The notes under the pieces: model-generated | What the model saw: the letters and a program-made list of their open reading frames with translations, nothing else | What the model was told of the DNA's origin: nothing | The model's database searches: none | Assembly: GCA_028622995.1 (NCBI GenBank) | Contig: JAJQJQ010000006.1 | Coordinates: 868,001-932,000 of the forward strand | From: Panagrolaimus kolymaensis | Lineage: Eukaryota; Nematoda; Chromadorea; Rhabditida; Panagrolaimidae | Direction: 5' to 3' | DNA: 64,000 nt | Shown: piece by piece, positions 12,232 through 21,915 of the stretch | Numbering within the stretch: the first letter of the stretch is position 1 | Layout of the letters: each line of letters opens with the position of its first letter | Made by a program: the position numbers and the translations under genes

Positions 12232-12844
12232 TTATTCGCTTGGATACCAAGTTGAATGGCGTTCATTATCTTGTTTTTCTTGTTCAGTAAAATCATTTTC
12301 AAGTTGAAAGAATTGTCTCATTTCTTCAACACTTTTACCTTTAACCAAATAATTAAGGGTATAAGTTGCGGCATCCATTAACCTTGGCATATTAAGATAA
12401 TTTGTTCCACAAATAAATGAAACAAATTCTTCGGTAGAAAGTTTTTTAAGGAATACAATATCGCAATGATTTTCAACTGGTGCTGCTTCAATTGCTTCAT
12501 TTCCACTTTTAGGTGGAATATAAGGTTCAGCTGTTTCATATCGTTTAGCAAAATATACAATATTTTGAAGAGTTTTAGTTGGAATATTATTTATTGGAAT
12601 GGAAATTTCTTCTTCACTTGGATTTTGTAGAGCTAAAAAAAGGGTGAGTTTATTAACAAATAAATAAAGGAGCGAATTGGATGAGATAAAAATTTTTTGT
12701 GGAATATGTTTCTCTAATAATTTTCATACCTGTTAATTCTTTCAATACTTCGGATTGATTAATAATTCCTTGAGTTGCTTCAATGATAACTCCGTCAGAG
12801 CAAACTAATTTGAATTTACGTTGAGAAGCATCAGCAGCAGCCAT
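12232..12844 (-). CDS. skr: SKP1-related protein (SCF ubiquitin ligase adaptor)
   Basis: SKP1 proteins link cullin 1 to F-box proteins in SCF ubiquitin ligases. Two exons on the minus strand, 12730-12844 and 12232-12632, give 171 residues, close to the usual SKP1 length. The N-terminal BTB/POZ-like part starts KFKLVCSDGVIIEA, resembling the SKP1 opening. The C-terminal SKP1 dimerisation and F-box-binding part has EEFVSFICGTNYLNMPRLMDAA and a terminal MRQFFQLENDFTEQEK, equivalent to the conserved NIKNDFTEEEE region. The central part is more divergent and proline/glutamate-rich, and the last residues NERHSTWYPSE replace the usual WCE ending. Nematodes have expanded SKP1 families, so this is one of several likely paralogues. 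Confidence 0.9.
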
Positions 12845-13347
12845 TATAAGTTTTATAAATTTCTAAATTGAGGAGAGTAAAAAAGCAGACGACGATGAAT
12901 ATGGATGAAGAAATTTTTATGCACAAAAATGAATGAAATACATATTTTATTTTTTGCTATTCCAGGTTATTGTTATTGTTTTTTTTAATCAGCTTTTGTG
13001 TCAAGTAACCTTTAAGGGTAAAAATGCAGGTCTTTATGACTCAATTTTTCACAACAACGAAAAAATAAGTATTGATTTTTTAATCACTTTTTTTGTTCAT
13101 TCAACCAAATAAAGAGAAAAGGTTAAAAAATTTGGCTTTAATTTTCACTTTTGCAATGCAACGATTTTTTCCTTCAAAAACCTTGAAATTCAAAGTTTCA
13201 CAAGATTTCTAAAAATTTGCATGATTCGAATATTCATTTTTTGAAACCTTCAAAATCGTATAAAAGGAAAGGCGTGACACGAAAAAGTCATCAGTTTAGT
13301 CTGCACTTCTTCGTCGTCGACTTACTTCGTCTCTCATCTTCATCGTC
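12845..13347. other. Divergent intergenic region between SKP1-like and msp genes
   Basis: Holds the upstream regions of the SKP1-like gene (-) and msp (+). A TATA-type box lies at 13259-13267. No further gene was seen. Confidence 0.5.
13259..13267 (+). promoter_or_regulatory. Probable TATA box of the msp gene
   Basis: TATAAAAGG lies 81 bases upstream of the msp start codon, in a local stretch that is less A/T-rich downstream (CT- and TCG-rich 5' UTR). The position suits a compact, strongly transcribed gene. Confidence 0.55.
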
Positions 13348-13778
13348 ATGGCTTCCGTTCCTCCTGGTGATATTGCTACTCAACCTTCAAACAAGATCGT
13401 ATTCAATGCTCCATATGATGATAAGCACACTTATCACATTAAGGTTGGTGGTTTTTTTTCTTTTACTTTTTTCATCGCTTATTTATTTTTTAGATCATTA
13501 ATGCTGGTGGTCGTCGTATCGGATGGGCAATCAAAACAACCAATATGAAGCGTCTCGGTGTTGATCCTCCTTGTGGTGTTCTTGATCCTAAAGAAGCTGT
13601 CCTCATGGCTGTCTCTTGTGATTCATTCGACATGGCTGCTGAAGATACCAATAATGATCGCATCACTATTGAATGGACAAACACTCCTGATGGCGCTGCC
13701 AAACAATTCCGCCGTGAATGGTTCCAAGGTGATGGAATGGTTCGACGCAAGAATCTCCCAATCGAATACAATCCCTAA
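13348..13778 (+). CDS. msp: Major sperm protein
   Basis: MSP is the nematode sperm cytoskeletal protein and oocyte-maturation signal. Exons 13348-13443 and 13494-13778 give 126 residues, against about 127 in C. elegans. It is nearly identical to the family over long stretches, such as [54 protein letters not shown], and the C-terminal [19 protein letters not shown]. The immunoglobulin-like MSP fold is complete. A 50-base intron interrupts the gene after the HIK codons; C. elegans msp genes are, as I recall, intronless, while several other nematodes have an intron near this point. Start is the ATG in a CGTC-rich context. AATAAATAATAT polyadenylation-type sequence lies near 13820. A single copy is seen here. 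Expression should be restricted to sperm-producing germline. Confidence 0.98.
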
Positions 13779-14568
13779 TTTTGTGTTTTGTATTTGTGTG
13801 TTTTAATATGTAATATTTAATAATAAATAATATAAAAAAAATTTATCTTGTGTTATGATTTTTTTTGGAAAGATTTTTATCGAATACTCAACGCTTCAAC
13901 ATCAAATGATGCATTCACTCTTCTTTAGTTTTCTCGCTTATTACTTTTCCCCCACATTTTCCTTTGATCTTTTTTTGATATCATCAAACTAGCCAAGTTT
14001 TACCATTTTCGATTTTTTTGTTTATAATTTTTTAAGATTTTGTTGCTTGATGTCTGTCGATATGGCCCTGATGTCTGTTGATATGGCCCTGATGTCTACA
14101 GTTTTAAGAGAAACTTCTTTCATAGTTTATATTTTGCGGGATCAAAGACTTTGAGAAAAAATTTAACGCAACATTTTAAAAAATATTATGAGTTTTAAAA
14201 TTTTTGAATGTTGTTGTTTGTAAATATGTTGCTTTGTTTTTACACTTCAAAATATAGTGTAATAAGTGCAAAAAAAAATTGGCTACAGTTTTTTTTCCAT
14301 TAAAAATGGATGAAAAAATAATATATGGAGAACGTCGACTAACAGTTTCAATGCAAACGAAAATTTTCCAACGCTCAGTTTTTTTTCCTTTTTTATTTAA
14401 TTGTATTACTCAGTTTAATAACCTTGTAAAACAAATATTTTATTTCATGTCAAAATCCAAAGGGTTTTGTTTTGTTAAAGACATTTAATAAAAAAATGAT
14501 TATTACAAATTTACGAAAAAGGAATGCAGTTTAAAAAAGCCAAGTCTTTCTTTAAATGATTGAATTCA
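13779..14568. other. Convergent intergenic region
   Basis: Holds the msp 3' UTR and the downstream flank of the lectin gene. It contains a short 21-base tandem repeat near 14049 and a few CAGTTT motifs (14110-14400). No gene was recognised. Confidence 0.5.
14049..14097. repeat. Short tandem repeat, 21-base unit
   Basis: Two adjacent 21-base copies beginning GATGTCTGT and ending ATATGGCCCT (14049-14069 and 14070-14090, one C/T difference) are followed by a partial third copy (GATGTCT). The GC content is higher than the surroundings. Confidence 0.85.
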
Positions 14569-17400
14569 TCATAATTTTGGTGCAGTTCGAAAATTTAATG
14601 TCCATCCAGAGAATGTTTTTTCTCGATCGGTATAAAATACAAGGCTTACAATACTTTGCTTGGAATCAAATGTAAGCGGTAATGAGCCATTGCCAGTCAA
14701 ATTGCCTGATAACCTAAAAAAATTGTTTTTAAATATAAAAACCTTTCAAAAACTATTTCAGTTTTAATTTCTTACATTGCCATAGTTTGAGAAACATCTG
14801 TTGCATTATCGCCATCAATAATTCTTAAGTAATCCGATGAAGCTTGAGTCACGAAATCTTTAATTTCAACTAAAACTATTTTAGTTGTGGGAACAACAAT
14901 TTTATAAAATTGAATAAGATAATTTGTATAATTGTTTGGATAATTTGGAGATGAAATGATTCCCATAGATGTATTGAAATATGTTACAGGATTGGTGGTT
15001 CTAAAAACTATTATAAATTGAACCGTTTATTTCTTGTCAAAAAACACGGAAGCTGCAGTTTAAAAAAAATATTTCTGACAAAATTATGGCAATGCTAAAA
15101 GAGAAACTTCGCACAGTTACGAAAATTTTAGCGTTAAATAATATGAATAACTTAAATTTCAGTTTCCTTCGTAGAAAAAAGTGATCAGTTTAAACTTTTA
15201 AAAAAAGTAAATAGAAAATTATAATTCGGTAAATATTTTATTCTTGACCTAATAATGAAGAACTCAGTTTTAATTTAAATTGGAAGTAAAAATAAATAAA
15301 ACAAACAGTTATAAAATTTTTTATCTGTTTAGAGTTATTCGATATAAATTTCAGTTAAAGAAAAAATACACAAATTTTTAAAGACTTGGAGTCTTCGTCA
15401 GATTGATTGCGTCCACAATTTAAAAAAATTTTTCTTTCATTGAAAAAATTAATATCGATCTTAAAAAAACACTTTGGAGTTATTAAAATTTAATTTCAAA
15501 ACATAAGAGAAATTTAAAATTCAGTTTTCTTAAATTTTTAGCGTCGCAAGAATTGACAATTGATTACAGTTTAAACCTTTTTAAAGAAAATGGAAATTAA
15601 ATTCGATAAATATTTTTCTTTTTTTTTCAACATATTTTTTTATCAAAGGCAGTTTTAAAAAAATTAATGGCTAATAAAAAAATAAAAAAAGAACTAAGCC
15701 AGTTTAAAAAATTTTTTTTTATATTAAAAAAAATAATTGTATTAATTACTTACCCAGCAACAAAATTAAATAACCATCCACTTCTAACTAGACTATAATC
15801 AGTGTGGAATCTCAAAGTCATGTAACGTTGGGTTGTTTCATAATAAGATCCAATTGGAACTTTGGTGCCTCCAAGCCTAAAAATGGTTAAAATTAACCGA
15901 CATTTGTACCTTTTTTAACGCAGTTTTAAAAATATGAAGAAAAAAATTTTTGTTTCATTATAGCCACTGTCAGCAAATCTTTAATTCAGTTTAATAAATA
16001 TAAATACTAAAAAAGGCTTAAAGCTTTAGAAACTTAATCTTCGCAACATTCACACAGTTTTTTTAATTTCTTTTTTCTTTTGAAGCAGTTTCAATTAAAG
16101 GAATTTTTCATTCTAAACATAACCCGATTTCTTCAGTTTATTATTAAATTCAACACGATGATTCCCAGCATCGACAAAATCAAAAAAATTAATTGCAGTT
16201 TTTTCCACTTCCCCCAAACAAAAAGTTTTCCCTATAAAAAATTTCCTTCAAATGTGACAGTTTAAATATCAAACAAAATCAGGGAAAAAAATGTCGTGCC
16301 GCAGTTTTACATTAAAAAATTGGAAAAACTTGCAATGTTACAGTTTCTCTTTGAATGATACTAAAGAAATATCAACGAAATTGGACATATCACAGTTTTT
16401 TTAAATCCTTGGTATTTTACCGAATGCTCACATTTTACACAGTTTAAATTATAATAAAAATTTATTTCCTTTTAGTTACCTCTTTACCCAAAAAAATATT
16501 TGTACCAACTTTTATACACGTCCGCTCAGTTTTAGCATCTCTCTAATTTATATCACAGTTTTCAAAACCCCTTCCTTACTTTTGTAATGAATAAGCATTA
16601 TCATCCGGGCCATCAAAAATGTCAACATAATCAAAAAAGTTATATTCTCCTTCGGTTGCAAAATCAAGAACCGTTAAATTCACAATATATCCATCGGGAA
16701 CAGAAATATGATAATAACAATCAAGATTATTATCATAATTATATGGATAATTGGGACTACTTAAATTTCCTTTCATTCCTTGAAAAATAGTACTTTCACA
16801 ACTTGCTGAATGCTGTTTACAAATGAAAGGTTGAGAATATTTACAACTCAATGATTTATAACCCGATGATGAATTAATTGAGGATGAAGAAGAAGTTTTC
16901 CATGCAAAACATTCCTTTGAATTAGAGGGTTCTTTAGGAAGCCATTTAGTTAAATTATATCGATAATCATTATCCAACCATTTAAATGAATCATAACTTA
17001 TTATTGATGGATCTCGATATAATCCCAACCAAATAGGATAAAGAGGAGAATAATTTAGTGCAAAAGCTATCATTAAATCATATTCATTTTGAGATAAAAT
17101 TGAAATCAATGTTCCACCAGTAACATTGTTACAGTAATCCTTTGCAGAATTCCATGGTAAATAAACATTTGGAACGATATAACATGAACTTGTGAGACTT
17201 TTATATTCCCATCCATTTGGACATGGAACTACCGCGGCGTCATTGGAAAATGAAGATGAAGATGATTGGGATTGGAGGAGATGAAGAAGTTTAAGAGATT
17301 CTTCTTGTCGAATATCATCATCATCGCCTGCTAATACGAAAATAGAAAAACCCAAGGAAAAAATAACTAATTTCAGAAAAAAATTATGTAATTTTAACAT
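14569..17400 (-). CDS. Secreted C-type lectin with two CUB domains
   Basis: Four exons on the minus strand: 16580-17400, 15754-15876, 14776-15000 and 14569-14713, giving 437 residues. A signal peptide (MLKLHNFFLKLVIFSLGFSIF) is followed by an acidic/serine-rich linker. A C-type lectin-like domain follows (about residues 58-195), from CPNGWEYKSLTSSCY through WNSAKDYC, WLGLYRD, WLPKEPSN and CFAWK to FICK. A first CUB domain runs from CESTIFQGMKGNLSSPNYP into exon 2, and a second CUB-like domain (GIISSPNYPNNYTNYL) spans exons 3-4 and ends WTLNFRTAPKL. The EPS in place of the EPN triad leaves sugar binding uncertain. CTLD-CUB proteins are a large secreted family in nematodes, often intestinal and immune-linked. 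Both large introns (753 and 703 bases) carry CAGTTT arrays, reading AAACTG on the transcribed strand. Confidence 0.9.
15001..15753 (-). repeat. AAACTG-motif array in a lectin-gene intron
   Basis: Intron 2 of the lectin gene. On + the motif reads CAGTTT or CAGTTA, at about 15056, 15115, 15162, 15188, 15254, 15307, 15353, 15415, 15521, 15566, 15650 and 15699, so it is AAACTG in the transcript. Spacing is about 30-100 bases. The reverse orientation is almost absent. Confidence 0.8.
15877..16579 (-). repeat. AAACTG-motif array in a lectin-gene intron
   Basis: Intron 1 of the lectin gene. CAGTTT on + occurs near 15921, 15987, 16054, 16086, 16134, 16196, 16258, 16302, 16340, 16392, 16440, 16527 and 16555, with spacing of 28-87 bases. 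Several copies are preceded on + by a G/C-containing unique stretch, such as gtcgtgcCG before the copy near 16302. Confidence 0.85.
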
Positions 17401-17838
17401 TTTTTTCCGACAGCAAAAAGGTATTCAGTTTTTAGCAAGAAAAAAGTAAAGAGAATTGAATTTTAGACCAATAAAAAAATGTGTGATTTTTCTTTTTTAT
17501 CAGCTTATAACACACCGATTCAGTGTAACAACAACACCCAAAAAAACAGACTATAAAATTTTCTATCTCATAAAATAATGGGATTTTTAGTGTTTTATTA
17601 CTTATAATTAAAAATGGTTGTTAGGTGTAGTAAACAACAAAGCATTAAATCCATAATTTGCTTTGTGGAATTGTTCGGCTACATGTGACAACTATGAATT
17701 GTTTCATTGTTGTATCAGTTATTGACAACTACAAACAAAAAACATAAAACATGGTGCAAAAAATGGAAAAATTATATGACAGTTTTTTAAAAATAAGTCA
17801 TGAAGCAATTAAGCACCTGAATAAAAAGTTTTTGGTTT
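17401..17838 (-). other. 5' flank of the lectin gene with sparse CAGTTT motifs
   Basis: This stretch lies between the lectin start codon and the hAT insertion. CAGTTT/CAGTTA on + is seen near 17426, 17710 and 17780. It continues, beyond the transposon, into 21916-22450, so the two flanks were one A/T-rich, motif-bearing block before the insertion. No exon was recognised. Confidence 0.5.
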
Positions 17839-17846
17839 AATAAATT
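17839..17846. repeat. Left target-site duplication of the hAT element
   Basis: AATAAATT, identical to the 8 bases immediately after the right end at 21908-21915. Confidence 0.93.
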
Positions 17847-18398
17847 TAGGGATGGGCAGCAGTTTTTTCAAAATCGATAGAATTTTTTGATTTTTGTCTC
17901 AAAAGATACGTTAGCTCAATTGAAATAACTTTTGAATTAACGAAAAAACAAAAGTAAATTAAAATATATATGAAAAATGCGATTAAAATTTATAAAAAAT
18001 TCATTTTCTTCGTCGAGGGAACACTTTGTTTTTTGATGCAAAACGTGCGCGCAACATGAAAAGTGCCTTTATTTGGATTTTTTTCTTTTCATTTTTGAGA
18101 GAGAAAAAGTGAATTTGGAATTTTTATTTTTCAATTTTTAATAATATTTGTAAACATTTTATATCCAGACTTTGGCCTACTAAATTCTTAGCGTTTCTGC
18201 CCCACAACCACGTCAAGGTATCTGGAAAAAGGGGGAAAATGCCCATTTTTAAATTTTTTTGTTGATTTTTTCGGGCTTTTTTTGATTTTTTATTTTGTAA
18301 ATTTTTTTGGGTTTTCAATTTTATATTTTTTTGGGTTTTTGAAATTTTTTTAAAACAACTAACTAATAAAAAAAGTAAAAAAATAAAGTAAAAACAAA

Positions 18399-21224
18399 TT
18401 AAATTTCCATTTCATCGTCGTCTTCTTGAATCACATTTTCGTCTTGGATAAAATCAGCAGCAATTAAAGTTTTCAAATTATTTACAAGTTCATTAAGCGT
18501 AAAAGTATGATTTTTATGGGAATACTTAAAAAGCCATTTTTGTTCAAACTTTGGAGTCCACACAATTTTTCGATAAAGTAAATTTGCTTTAACAGCTTTT
18601 AGAGCTTCGGTTTTTTTTAACTTTTCAATAGCTGAATCAACTGCTTGAGGTGTTCGCCAAAATTTGTATTTTTCAATTAGAGCGGCTACTTTATTTTTGT
18701 CCTTCCGAATTTGGAGCTCCTTTTCAGCCTTTTCTTGCCCTTTTTTTTCTAAATGTGTTTGAAGTTCTCTCGCAAGATGTTCATTTTTTGCCTTTGCAAT
18801 TTCAGCAATAACCTTTTTGGAATCATTAGCTTTAACAAGAGCTGCTTCTTGTTCTTTTTCTGGTAAAGAATCAAGCCATTCAAACATTTTATTTTTACAT
18901 GCAAGTGTTGTAATGGAAAGATTGATTGGTTTCATATTAGGCTTTGTAGAAATTAAATGATCCATTAAACCAAAAGAAGCTTCAGAAGCTCTGTTATTAC
19001 TTGGTGCACCAGCTGTTTCTCGTTCTAAAGCTAAATCAGGAAAAGCGAAGTCTCCAGTTATAAAAGGCTCTAACTCTTTTTCAAAATAAGATAATAACGT
19101 TGTTGAAACTAATGTGACAATTTCAGTGGCAAATGGTGGAGCTGGTAAACCTTTTAAAACTTTTGAGAATTCCTTTCCTTGTTGAGTTGTAGGTAAAGAA
19201 GCAGGAAATGCATCGAATGGTGATTCACCGAGGAAAAAACTCATTGGATTGCAAATTACTCGTTTTAAAAAGTTTACTAAGGCTATTGCATGAGCTCCAG
19301 TTTCCAAGATACTTTCTGAATTTTCACTTAGTCTCCACATTGGACCACAAATTAAAGCATCGATTAAAGCAAGAATGTGTAAATGTAAAATGATCAAATC
19401 GTTGTTTAAGGCTGCTTTAAGCTCAGGCATCTTGTCACCATCTCCGTATTTTTCAATGAATTCTGCCAAATGTTCTTTATTGTAAAGAATTTCTTGTGCA
19501 ATAGTATAGGCAATGTTGAAACGATGCCCCAAAAAGCTGTCAATTTTATAAAAAGTTAATTTTTTTTCAGCGGCAAAAGTTTCATACATACCAGCAGAAG
19601 CATGTTTAGCAGCGCTACGTTTTCCAAACAAACGAGAAAACTCTTTGATGATATAAAGAACTGTCGGCACTGTTAAATTTTCATTATTTGTACAAAGCTT
19701 TTCATGTTCCAAAAAAACATTCAAAACACGCTGAGTCGAATTATTCAAGCAATGTAAGCGACAAAAAAATATGTTAACCCTTTTCACTTCGTCTTTTTGT
19801 GGCTCATTCAGATGTGGAAGCTTTTCAATGACTGAATTACGATAATCGATGAATAGTTTGTTGAAAAGGTTTTGCGTGGCTGCTTTGTCACTAAGTAAAT
19901 TTCTAATTTTAACAACAAAATTATCAAAGAACTCTTCTTTTTCAAGACCGCCAATTGTAGCAATGGATTGTATTATAGTTTGGAATTCTTCTAAAGCCCT
20001 TGCTGCACTTTTATTAGGAACTTCAGAAACTCCCAAGAAAAAAGTAAAAGTTTCGCCATTTTTTTGACAATTGATGACAAATGTTTGTAATTTATGAAGC
20101 CGTTTTGTAGTTTCATCTGATAAAAGTGTAAAATTAGAACAATTTGAAATTACATTAATGGCTTGTTGGCAATTTAAACCTCTTACAAGATCAAGTGAGC
20201 GTCCAACAGTACGGCGGCTAGGCAAACCTTCAACTTTTATCCCGAACATTCCAGACACAGTGCGAATGACAATAGGAACCTTTTTTTGCGCAACATTACA
20301 TTGGGTTGTAAGCTGTCCTAAACAAGCTTGAACTTCTAATTTGATACGTCCTGATTTATCCTTAAGGTCAAAGACTTTTTCTCCACTTTTGCCTTGTTCG
20401 TTTAATCCAGCATTAATGTTATGACATTCAATAAGTTCATCTTTAAGCCGTGCATTTTCCTCTTTGAGTTTTTCAATAGTTTCATCCCGCTCCTCAACAA
20501 TGTCGCAAGCCAATTCATAATCGTCAAAAATAGATGATAAATTAGAAGATAAATCTTTTTTAGTTTTTTTCAATTCTTCTGCCTTATCTTTATGATACTT
20601 CAATTGTCTTTTTAAGTTTGTATCGGAAGCAAGATTTACTTGGCATCCTTGATCAATTTTTTCGATTACAGTTTGGCAACTTTGAGAAGTCACTTCTTTA
20701 ACTGCTTGGCATCCTTGAGAACTAACTTCCTTTACTGCTTGGCATCCTTGAGAACTAACTTCCTTTACTGCTTGGCAACCTTGAGAAATGCGTTCAACAA
20801 CAATGGAAGAAGTTGAGAATCGACCTTTCTTATGTACCGGTTCATCGCTGTCTTTTATGTATCTTTCCTGATCAGCTATCGGTGTTTTAGATATTGGTAA
20901 AACTACAAGCTTATTATAGAAAACTTCCAAGCGGTCTTTTTTTTTCTTGGCAGATTCACGATCTTTAATAAAGTCTCTATTAAAATTTGATAAATTGGTT
21001 AAAGAAAGTGTTTCTGGGACATTTAATAAATGTGAAAGACCTATGAATTGCAAAAGTTTGGATCGCCTGTCTGATAAATTAGGAAAAAGTTTAAGTAAAC
21101 GAAAATAAACGAAGTTCGTGATTTCCAATGGAGGATTTTGATTGATATCACTATCAATATCAAAACCCAATGCCAACAATTCTTCTTTTAGTTTATTCGC
21201 GTAACCCTCGCCTTTCCTATCCAT
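18399..21224 (-). CDS. Putative hAT transposase, 941 residues
   Basis: Single uninterrupted frame, the only sizeable one in the element, so by position it is the transposase. The N-terminal third is charged, with five diverged 11-residue repeats around SQGCQAVKEVS (about residues 150-200) and a coiled coil. A core resembling the hAT catalytic region follows: LLSDETTKRLHKLQTF has the acidic residue and TTK typical of the first strand, with FTFFLGVSEV and a later FFCRLHCLNN that fits the hAT C-x2-H element. A C-terminal SFGLMDHLIS segment and a highly charged Lys/Glu-rich tail follow. There is no recognisable BED zinc finger or canonical C-terminal hAT dimerisation block, so it is divergent. 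Function is inferred from ends, duplication and position as much as from the protein. Confidence 0.75.
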   Translation of the reverse strand: MDRKGEGYANKLKEELLALGFDIDSDINQNPPLEITNFVYFRLLKLFPNLSDRRSKLLQFIGLSHLLNVPETLSLTNLSNFNRDFIKDRESAKKKKDRLEVFYNKLVVLPISKTPIADQERYIKDSDEPVHKKGRFSTSSIVVERISQGCQAVKEVSSQGCQAVKEVSSQGCQAVKEVTSQSCQTVIEKIDQGCQVNLASDTNLKRQLKYHKDKAEELKKTKKDLSSNLSSIFDDYELACDIVEERDETIEKLKEENARLKDELIECHNINAGLNEQGKSGEKVFDLKDKSGRIKLEVQACLGQLTTQCNVAQKKVPIVIRTVSGMFGIKVEGLPSRRTVGRSLDLVRGLNCQQAINVISNCSNFTLLSDETTKRLHKLQTFVINCQKNGETFTFFLGVSEVPNKSAARALEEFQTIIQSIATIGGLEKEEFFDNFVVKIRNLLSDKAATQNLFNKLFIDYRNSVIEKLPHLNEPQKDEVKRVNIFFCRLHCLNNSTQRVLNVFLEHEKLCTNNENLTVPTVLYIIKEFSRLFGKRSAAKHASAGMYETFAAEKKLTFYKIDSFLGHRFNIAYTIAQEILYNKEHLAEFIEKYGDGDKMPELKAALNNDLIILHLHILALIDALICGPMWRLSENSESILETGAHAIALVNFLKRVICNPMSFFLGESPFDAFPASLPTTQQGKEFSKVLKGLPAPPFATEIVTLVSTTLLSYFEKELEPFITGDFAFPDLALERETAGAPSNNRASEASFGLMDHLISTKPNMKPINLSITTLACKNKMFEWLDSLPEKEQEAALVKANDSKKVIAEIAKAKNEHLARELQTHLEKKGQEKAEKELQIRKDKNKVAALIEKYKFWRTPQAVDSAIEKLKKTEALKAVKANLLYRKIVWTPKFEQKWLFKYSHKNHTFTLNELVNNLKTLIAADFIQDENVIQEDDDEMEI
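20640..20800 (-). repeat. Internal 33-base coding repeats in the transposase gene
   Basis: Adjacent 33-base units around TGCTTGGCATCCTTGAGAAC (as read on +) encode an 11-residue repeat of the SQGCQAVKEVS type. Two neighbouring units are nearly identical at DNA level and others are diverged, suggesting recent unit duplication inside the transposase frame. Confidence 0.85.
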
Positions 21225-21280
21225 TGTGGTTTTTCAGGTTCAACTTCGATAACGAAACAATAAAGCAATGTCACTTCAAA

Positions 21281-21383
21281 ATGAAACTTTTCTAGGATGA
21301 AACTTTTCTAGGATGAAACTTTTCTAAGAAGAAACTTTTTTAAGATGAAACTTTTCTAAGATGAAACTTTGTCAGTATGAAAG
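21281..21383. repeat. 16-base subterminal tandem repeat in the hAT element
   Basis: About 6.4 copies of ATGAAACTTTTCTAGG and close variants, lying just upstream of the transposase start and inside the right end. Subterminal repeats of this sort often serve as transposase-binding sites in hAT elements; that role is inferred. Confidence 0.85.
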
Positions 21384-21429
21384 TTTTTATAACACAAGGA
21401 AAAATGTTTTTCAGAAAGCAAGTTTTTAA

Positions 21430-21504
21430 AGGAAGCCGACAGGATTCGAACTTCAAACTGTGGTATGAAAGACAAGGGTACTATCACCTGCGCTATAGCA
21501 ACAA
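21430..21504 (-). ncRNA. tRNA-like sequence (probably a tRNA-derived relic) inside the hAT element
   Basis: On the minus strand a TAGCGCAGGTGATAG segment resembles an RNA polymerase III A box, and AGTTCGAATCC a B box, about 30 bases apart as in a tRNA. An anticodon-like CTTTCAT loop lies between. The T-stem and acceptor-stem pairings are poor by hand folding, so a functional tRNA is unlikely. It could be an internal Pol III promoter or captured tRNA fragment. Confidence 0.45.
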
Positions 21505-21907
21505 ATAAAGCTCACTTTTTGAATGAATACATATTTGAGTGAAGAAAAAATCGCATTTAAAAATAGTTTTTTGACTAAAAGTTTTTCGGGGCCTGATGGC
21601 GCCTGATTTTCATTTTTGACGTTCGATGCAGAATTAAATTCTGCACCTGGTAGTATTAGTGAAATGTTTGATTGGGATTGATTGGGCGGTCAAAAGTCCA
21701 AAAAACTCATTTTTTTTCGCATTTGACGCTATTATTGCACAAGAGCCCATACTAAAATTTACATATTTGGAATCTACATAAAAAATTAGGTCTAAAAATA
21801 TATGAGAGAACTCGAACCCGAAAAAATTTATTTTTTGCCTTTTTGCAAGGCTTGACGAAAAAAAAAGCGGGGAACACTAGTGTCGAAGCCACCGCTGCCC
21901 ATCCCTA

Positions 21908-21915
21908 AATAAATT
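21908..21915. repeat. Right target-site duplication of the hAT element
   Basis: AATAAATT, an exact copy of the left duplication at 17839-17846. Confidence 0.93.

Larger units (their letters stand above)
17847..21907 (-). mobile_element. Complete hAT-superfamily DNA transposon
   Basis: A 4,061-base element bounded by perfect 14-base terminal inverted repeats: TAGGGATGGGCAGC at the left end and its complement GCTGCCCATCCCTA at the right. It is flanked by a perfect 8-base target duplication, AATAAATT. Eight-base duplications and TAGGG/CAGGG-type ends are hallmarks of hAT elements. One long intact open frame (18399-21224) occupies most of the interior on the minus strand. The 680 bases upstream of that frame contain a 16-base tandem repeat and a tRNA-like sequence. 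Intact ends, intact target duplication and intact ORF suggest a recent insertion. Confidence 0.93.

Noticed and set aside
15001..16579. CAGTTT copies on + as a series of splice acceptors (TTTCAG) for hidden plus-strand exons
   Set aside because: No open frames with donors follow the CAGs, and the same motif occurs in inverted orientation in plus-strand genes. They are not acceptors of the host genes.
21430..21504. Functional tRNA gene
   Set aside because: A- and B-box-like sequences are present, but hand folding gives mismatched T and acceptor stems, so it is kept only as tRNA-like.
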